Shown: positions 6,955 through 10,137 of the stretch, piece after piece
Position numbering within the stretch: position 1 is the first letter of the stretch
Layout: every line of letters starts with the position of its first letter
Assembly (NCBI GenBank): GCA_029260675.1
Contig: JAJDCV010000154.1
Coordinates: 1-10,137, forward strand
Direction: 5' to 3'
Length of the DNA stretch: 10,137 nt
Origin: Phycisphaeraceae bacterium
GTDB taxonomy: Bacteria; Planctomycetota; Phycisphaerae; Phycisphaerales; Phycisphaeraceae
The notes under the pieces: generated by a model
Database searches by the model: none
Seen by the model: the letters and a program-made list of their open reading frames with translations, nothing else
Told to the model about the DNA's origin: nothing
Position numbers and translations under genes: made by a program

Positions 6955-7033
6955 GTAGCGGTCTTTCATAGCCGCGGATGCATATCCACGGATACCGCCA
7001 ATCCATGCCACCAACTGTCCGCTACGCATGGAT
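6955..7033. repeat. Nested inverted repeats between convergent genes
   Basis: The 195-base gap between the PEP-CTERM gene and the convergent ATPase gene contains three inverted repeats. ATCCATGC/GCATGGAT (7001-7008/7026-7033) is a perfect 8 bp. GTAGCGG/CCGCTAC (6955-6961/7019-7025) is a perfect 7 bp. CCGCGGAT/ATCCACGG (6972-6979/6984-6991) has one mismatch. None has a T-run on either strand. They may help stop the convergent transcripts, but this is not a standard terminator. Confidence 0.4.
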
Positions 7034-7042
7034 GAGAACACT

Positions 7043-7969
7043 CTACGCCGGCGAGGGGACCGTCTCGAGCAGCCGCTGCATAATCCGTGACGCGACCGTG
7101 CCGTCTCCGTCGTGCGAGTAGCTCTTGGGGATCACACGGTGGGCGAACACCGGTATGACGTTGCGGGTGATATCTTCCGGGATCACGTAATCCCGTCCGT
7201 TGATCATCGCGGTCGCCTTGGCGGTGTGCATCAACGCCAGCGCCCCGCGCGGCGAGACACCGGTCTGGATCTGCTCGTCCCGGCGGGTCGCGTTGGCGAT
7301 CTGAACCATGTAGTCGACCAGGGCCTGATCGATCTTCAACGCCTGCACCTGCTTCTGGAGCTTGACCAATTCCTCGGCGGTCAGCACCGGACGTAGATCC
7401 CCAAGCGCATTGCGCGATGGGTCCAGCGTCAGGATCCGTGACTCATCCTGCGGGCTTGGGTACCCCAGGCTGATCCGCATCAGGAAGCGGTCCAGCTGGC
7501 TCTCCGGCAGGAAGTAGGTCCCCTCAAACTCAAACGGGTTCTGCGTCGCGATCACGATGAACGGCTCGAGCAGCTTGCGGGTGTGCCCGTCGATCGAGAC
7601 CTGCGCCTCGTTCATCGCCTCCAGCAGCGCGGACTGCGTCCGGGGGGTCGTCCGGTTCACCTCGTCGGCGAGCAGGATGTTCGTGAAGACCGGCCCGGGC
7701 TTGAAGATGAACTCACCCTCACGCTGGTCCCACACCGTCACCCCCAGCACGTCCGACGGCAACATGTCCGGCGTCATCTGCAGCCGGGCCATTGTGCAGT
7801 CCAGGCTACGCGCCAACGCGGTCGCCAGCATCGTCTTGCCGACCCCGGGGACGTCCTCGATCAGCATGTGGCCCCGCGCCAGCAGGCAGATGATCAGCTT
7901 GTCGATCGCCTGCTGGTTGCCCAGGTAGCACTTCTGGATATTGGACCGCAGGCGTTCGAGCCGTTGCAT
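7043..7969 (-). CDS. MoxR-family AAA+ ATPase
   Basis: This is a cytoplasmic ATPase of 308 residues, close to the usual length. MoxR ATPases act as chaperones that mature or activate partner proteins, often with von Willebrand factor A domains. Walker A is EDVPGVGKT at 38-46 (Lys45), Walker B is LLADEVNR at 99-106 (Asp102, Glu103), sensor 1 is ATQNP at 141-145, LDRF with a likely Arg finger is at 159-162, and sensor 2 SPRGA has Arg241. The frame extends upstream to a TTG at 8038, but the ATG at 7969 is preferred. It gives the normal family N-terminus, and the extended -10 at 8004-8012 lies downstream of the TTG, so a transcript from it would not include that codon. The usual DUF58 and VWA partner genes are absent; the next gene downstream is convergent, so this gene appears to be transcribed alone. 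Confidence 0.92.
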   Translation of the reverse strand: MQRLERLRSNIQKCYLGNQQAIDKLIICLLARGHMLIEDVPGVGKTMLATALARSLDCTMARLQMTPDMLPSDVLGVTVWDQREGEFIFKPGPVFTNILLADEVNRTTPRTQSALLEAMNEAQVSIDGHTRKLLEPFIVIATQNPFEFEGTYFLPESQLDRFLMRISLGYPSPQDESRILTLDPSRNALGDLRPVLTAEELVKLQKQVQALKIDQALVDYMVQIANATRRDEQIQTGVSPRGALALMHTAKATAMINGRDYVIPEDITRNVIPVFAHRVIPKSYSHDGDGTVASRIMQRLLETVPSPA

Positions 7970-8003
7970 AAGCCGATTCCAAGAACCCGTTAGATTAAAC
8001 GCG

Positions 8004-8012
8004 AGTATAACA
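8004..8012 (-). promoter_or_regulatory. Extended -10 promoter of the MoxR-type gene
   Basis: On the minus strand the sequence reads TGTTATACT: a TATACT -10 box preceded by the TGn extension. No good -35 is visible, as is normal for extended -10 promoters. Transcription would start near 7997, giving a leader of about 28 bases before the ATG at 7969. Confidence 0.55.
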
Positions 8013-8152
8013 CTGGGCCGCGGGCGATGCCGTGCCAACCCGACACCCGCGTTGGCCAGGCCCGCGGCCAGGCCCCAGCAAACAATGGATTATCGGCCGG
8101 CTACCCATGCCCAGCAGACCCACGCAACTTTTCGGCACACCGGCACAAGACA

Positions 8153-8186
8153 ACCGATACCCAATCGGTGCGCGTAGGGATATGAT
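8153..8186 (+). promoter_or_regulatory. Possible cdaA promoter with an adjoining palindrome
   Basis: TATGAT (8181-8186) matches five of six -10 positions and lies about 60 bases before the cdaA start. No good -35 is found at 16-18 bases upstream. That position is occupied by the inverted repeat ACCGAT/ATCGGT (8153-8158/8164-8169), which could be an operator in place of a -35. The rest of the 8039-8245 interval shows nothing else I can name. Confidence 0.3.
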
Positions 8187-8245
8187 GTCCCCCCGTTTAC
8201 CCGAGTGCCGCCAACGAACCCGCCAGCCAACCCACAGGGAATCCC

Positions 8246-9130
8246 TTGCAGTTTGATCGACTCTACGAACTCCTGGCCCGGGTCCAGGGCCACCTCAAGG
8301 AGGGCCCCTGGGAAGTCGCCATCGAGATCGCGGTGATCTGGATCGTCGTCCTGGTGATCTACCGCTTCCTGCGGGGCACCCGCGGGGCACGTGTGATCAA
8401 GGGCGTCGCTCTGATCCTCGTCATCGGCGTCTTCTCGATCCAGGTCTTCGGCCGCGAGGGCTGGTTCGAGCGGCTGAACCTGCTCTACGCCAAGGCCCTG
8501 CCCATCGTCTCGCTGATCCTCATCATCGTCTTCCAGCCCGAACTACGCCGGGCCCTGGTCCGGCTGGGTGAGGCCAGGTTCTTCCGCCAGACCGGGCTGC
8601 GACGGGCACGGGTGATCGAAGAGCTGGTCGCCGCGATGGCGTACCTCTCCAAGAACAAGATCGGCGCACTGATCGCGATCGAAAGGCGGGTCGGCCTCCG
8701 CGGGATCGTCGAGCTGGGCACACGCCTGGATGCGGAAGTCACCAAGCAACTGCTGGACACCATCTTCTGGCCCGGCTCGGCGCTGCACGACATGGGTGTG
8801 GTTATCCGGGGCGACCGGATCGTCGCCGCCGGTGTGCAGTTCCCACTGGCCGACGGCGAGAGCCTGCCCCAGGAGCTGGGCTCACGGCACCGCGCCGCCA
8901 TCGGACTCAGCCAGGAAACCGACGCACTGATACTCATCGTCAGCGAAGAAACCGGCACCATCAGCATCGCTGAGCGAGGCGTACTGGACCGCGGCGTACT
9001 GGCGGCCGACCTCCGCCCAATCCTCAGCAGGGGCTTCGGCAGCGTCACCATTACACCCAAAGAACCGACCGCCACCGCAGAGCCCGACGACGAGGCAGAC
9101 CCCGCTACACAGGGAGACTTCGGCAAGTAG
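8246..9130 (+). CDS. cdaA: Membrane diadenylate cyclase CdaA (c-di-AMP synthase)
   Basis: The enzyme joins two ATP into cyclic di-AMP, a second messenger that controls potassium and osmolyte balance and cell-wall homeostasis. It has 294 residues against about 270 in Firmicutes. Three membrane helices lie at about 24-40, 50-66 and 84-97, followed by the DAC domain at about 105-245. Catalytic motif 2 is intact: GSRHRAAIG at 212-220, with RHR at 214-216. Motif 1 reads LHDMGVVIRG at 180-189, so the usual DGA is DMG here; the metal-binding Asp182 remains. SEETG at 233-237 also matches the family. The tail from about 270 is acidic and Pro/Ala-rich. The start is TTG at 8246, with AGGGA (8236-8240) 5 bases before it; no ATG or GTG near the N-terminus would keep the first helix. 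The YbbR-like gene follows after 15 bases, which is the typical operon. Confidence 0.93.
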   Translation: MQFDRLYELLARVQGHLKEGPWEVAIEIAVIWIVVLVIYRFLRGTRGARVIKGVALILVIGVFSIQVFGREGWFERLNLLYAKALPIVSLILIIVFQPELRRALVRLGEARFFRQTGLRRARVIEELVAAMAYLSKNKIGALIAIERRVGLRGIVELGTRLDAEVTKQLLDTIFWPGSALHDMGVVIRGDRIVAAGVQFPLADGESLPQELGSRHRAAIGLSQETDALILIVSEETGTISIAERGVLDRGVLAADLRPILSRGFGSVTITPKEPTATAEPDDEADPATQGDFGK

Positions 9131-9145
9131 CCGGACCCATCGAGC

Positions 9146-10137
9146 ATGAAAAAGGGCGCACTACTCGAAAGCCTGGAAACCGTACTGGTGGTCACCGTGA
9201 TCACCATGCTGATCTGGCTTTACGCCGAGGGCGAGACGATCCGCACCGAAACCCGGGCCATCTCGGTCCGATTCGTCGCCCCGACCACCGGGCTGGCGAT
9301 CACGGTCCCCAATGAAGAACCCGGAACGACCGACACAAGCATCGCCGCGGTCCTGCAAGCCTCACGCGGTGACTGGCCTAGGATCGCCGAATGGGTCCGC
9401 AATGAAACCGTACAGATCGAAGTCAATGCCCCAGCCCCAAACTCACACGATGAAGAGCAGACCCTGAACCTCCTGGACGCCCTGAACCGCTCACCCCTGA
9501 CCCAGGAGGCGCTGGCTTTCGTCAAGGAAGTCACCCCGGATTCAATGACCGTCCGGGTCCAGACCCTCGAGACCGTCGAGATGAGCCTGCGGGTCGACCC
9601 CGGCGAACTGGAACTGTCGAACGAACCGAACGAAGAGCCCGCCTTCTCACCCGATAAGGTCAAGGTCCAACTCCCCACCGAAGATGCCCGGCTGGTCAGG
9701 GACCAGAACCTCAAACTCATCGCACGCCTGGACAAGATCGACCCCAAATCACTCGGCGAGGATACCCAGAACGTGGTCGCCGTCGACCTGAGCCTGCCTC
9801 CCGAACTCGAGAACAAACCCCACATCCAGCTCGCCCACGACAGCGTCGATGTCACGTTTGTGGTTGACAAGCTCACCCAACAACTGGACCTGGACCGCGT
9901 GCAGGTGCGTGTGACGATGTCCGACGAACTCACCGGCAAATACGACGTCAAGATCGACCCCGACACGCAAAGGATCATCCCTGTCACACTCAAAGGACCA
10001 GAAGAGGCGATCAACCGCATCAAAAACAACCCCCCCTTGGTGCGTGCATCAATCATCCTCAAACTCGCCGACCTCCAAGGCGACCCCCCACACGCCGCCC
10101 CGCTGTACATCGACGTGCCCCCGGGCGTCACCGTCAT
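9146..10137 (+). CDS. YbbR/CdaR-like membrane-anchored regulator of CdaA (cut by window edge)
   Basis: The frame is open from the ATG at 9146 to the window end, giving 330 complete codons. Residues about 10-26 form one transmembrane helix after a short basic start (MKKGALLE), and the rest is expected outside the membrane. The extracytoplasmic part has no residues I recognise as catalytic and looks like repeated beta-rich units. Weak matches to YbbR repeats include LKLIARLDKID and the IIPVTLKGPEEAINRI segment. YbbR-domain proteins (CdaR) are classically encoded directly after cdaA and bind and modulate the cyclase. Position, orientation, the 15-base gap and topology all fit that role, while the sequence match alone is modest. 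Translation is probably coupled to cdaA, because only a weak Shine-Dalgarno is seen. A generic membrane-anchored protein is the alternative. Confidence 0.75.
   Translation, partial: MKKGALLESLETVLVVTVITMLIWLYAEGETIRTETRAISVRFVAPTTGLAITVPNEEPGTTDTSIAAVLQASRGDWPRIAEWVRNETVQIEVNAPAPNSHDEEQTLNLLDALNRSPLTQEALAFVKEVTPDSMTVRVQTLETVEMSLRVDPGELELSNEPNEEPAFSPDKVKVQLPTEDARLVRDQNLKLIARLDKIDPKSLGEDTQNVVAVDLSLPPELENKPHIQLAHDSVDVTFVVDKLTQQLDLDRVQVRVTMSDELTGKYDVKIDPDTQRIIPVTLKGPEEAINRIKNNPPLVRASIILKLADLQGDPPHAAPLYIDVPPGVTV

Noticed and set aside
7970..8038. N-terminal extension of the MoxR-type protein to a TTG start
   Set aside because: The likely extended -10 promoter lies inside the extension, and the extra 23 residues are not part of the usual family N-terminus.
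9220..10137. 305-codon minus-strand open frame at the window end
   Set aside because: It is Ser/Arg/Thr-rich with no motif. The plus-strand frame from 9146 has a start, a membrane helix and operon context with cdaA.

Overview
The window looks like a chromosomal segment of a GC-rich planctomycete, probably of the class Phycisphaerae. This is an inference from three things: exported proteins that end in PEP-CTERM sorting signals, a dockerin-like EF-hand pair placed just before one of those signals, and the mix of housekeeping families. No ribosomal RNA or other taxonomic marker is present.

Layout. Positions 1-254 (minus) hold the first 84 codons of an ispD-like isoprenoid cytidylyltransferase. 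It lies 24 bases downstream of sppA (279-2336, minus), a two-domain signal peptide peptidase with an acidic linker. A long gene-poor stretch (2337-2976) separates sppA from the divergent plus-strand PEP-CTERM gene (2977-3648). This stretch carries a good sigma70-type promoter and a leader of about 240 bases with inverted repeats. A strong intrinsic terminator (3680-3712) closes that gene. Next comes a large plus-strand gene (3950-6847) for a secreted protein with eight tandem repeats of about 60 residues, a beta-rich middle, a dockerin-like pair and a PEP-CTERM tail. One in-frame TAG at codon 399 breaks it. Convergent to it is a MoxR-type AAA+ ATPase gene (7043-7969, minus). Divergent from that is cdaA (8246-9130, plus), a membrane diadenylate cyclase, followed 15 bases later by a YbbR/CdaR-like membrane-anchored gene that runs off the window.

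How the genes fit together. cdaA and the YbbR-like gene form the familiar c-di-AMP synthase/regulator pair. sppA and ispD are probably co-transcribed, but their products have unrelated jobs. The two PEP-CTERM proteins would both be exported and processed by an exosortase-type system, and no exosortase is encoded here. The points most worth a second look are the amber codon inside an otherwise intact repeat protein, the DMG in place of DGA in the cyclase active-site motif, and the long leader before the first PEP-CTERM gene. I saw no CRISPR array, insertion sequence, tRNA or rRNA, and no clear evidence of a wholly new system.
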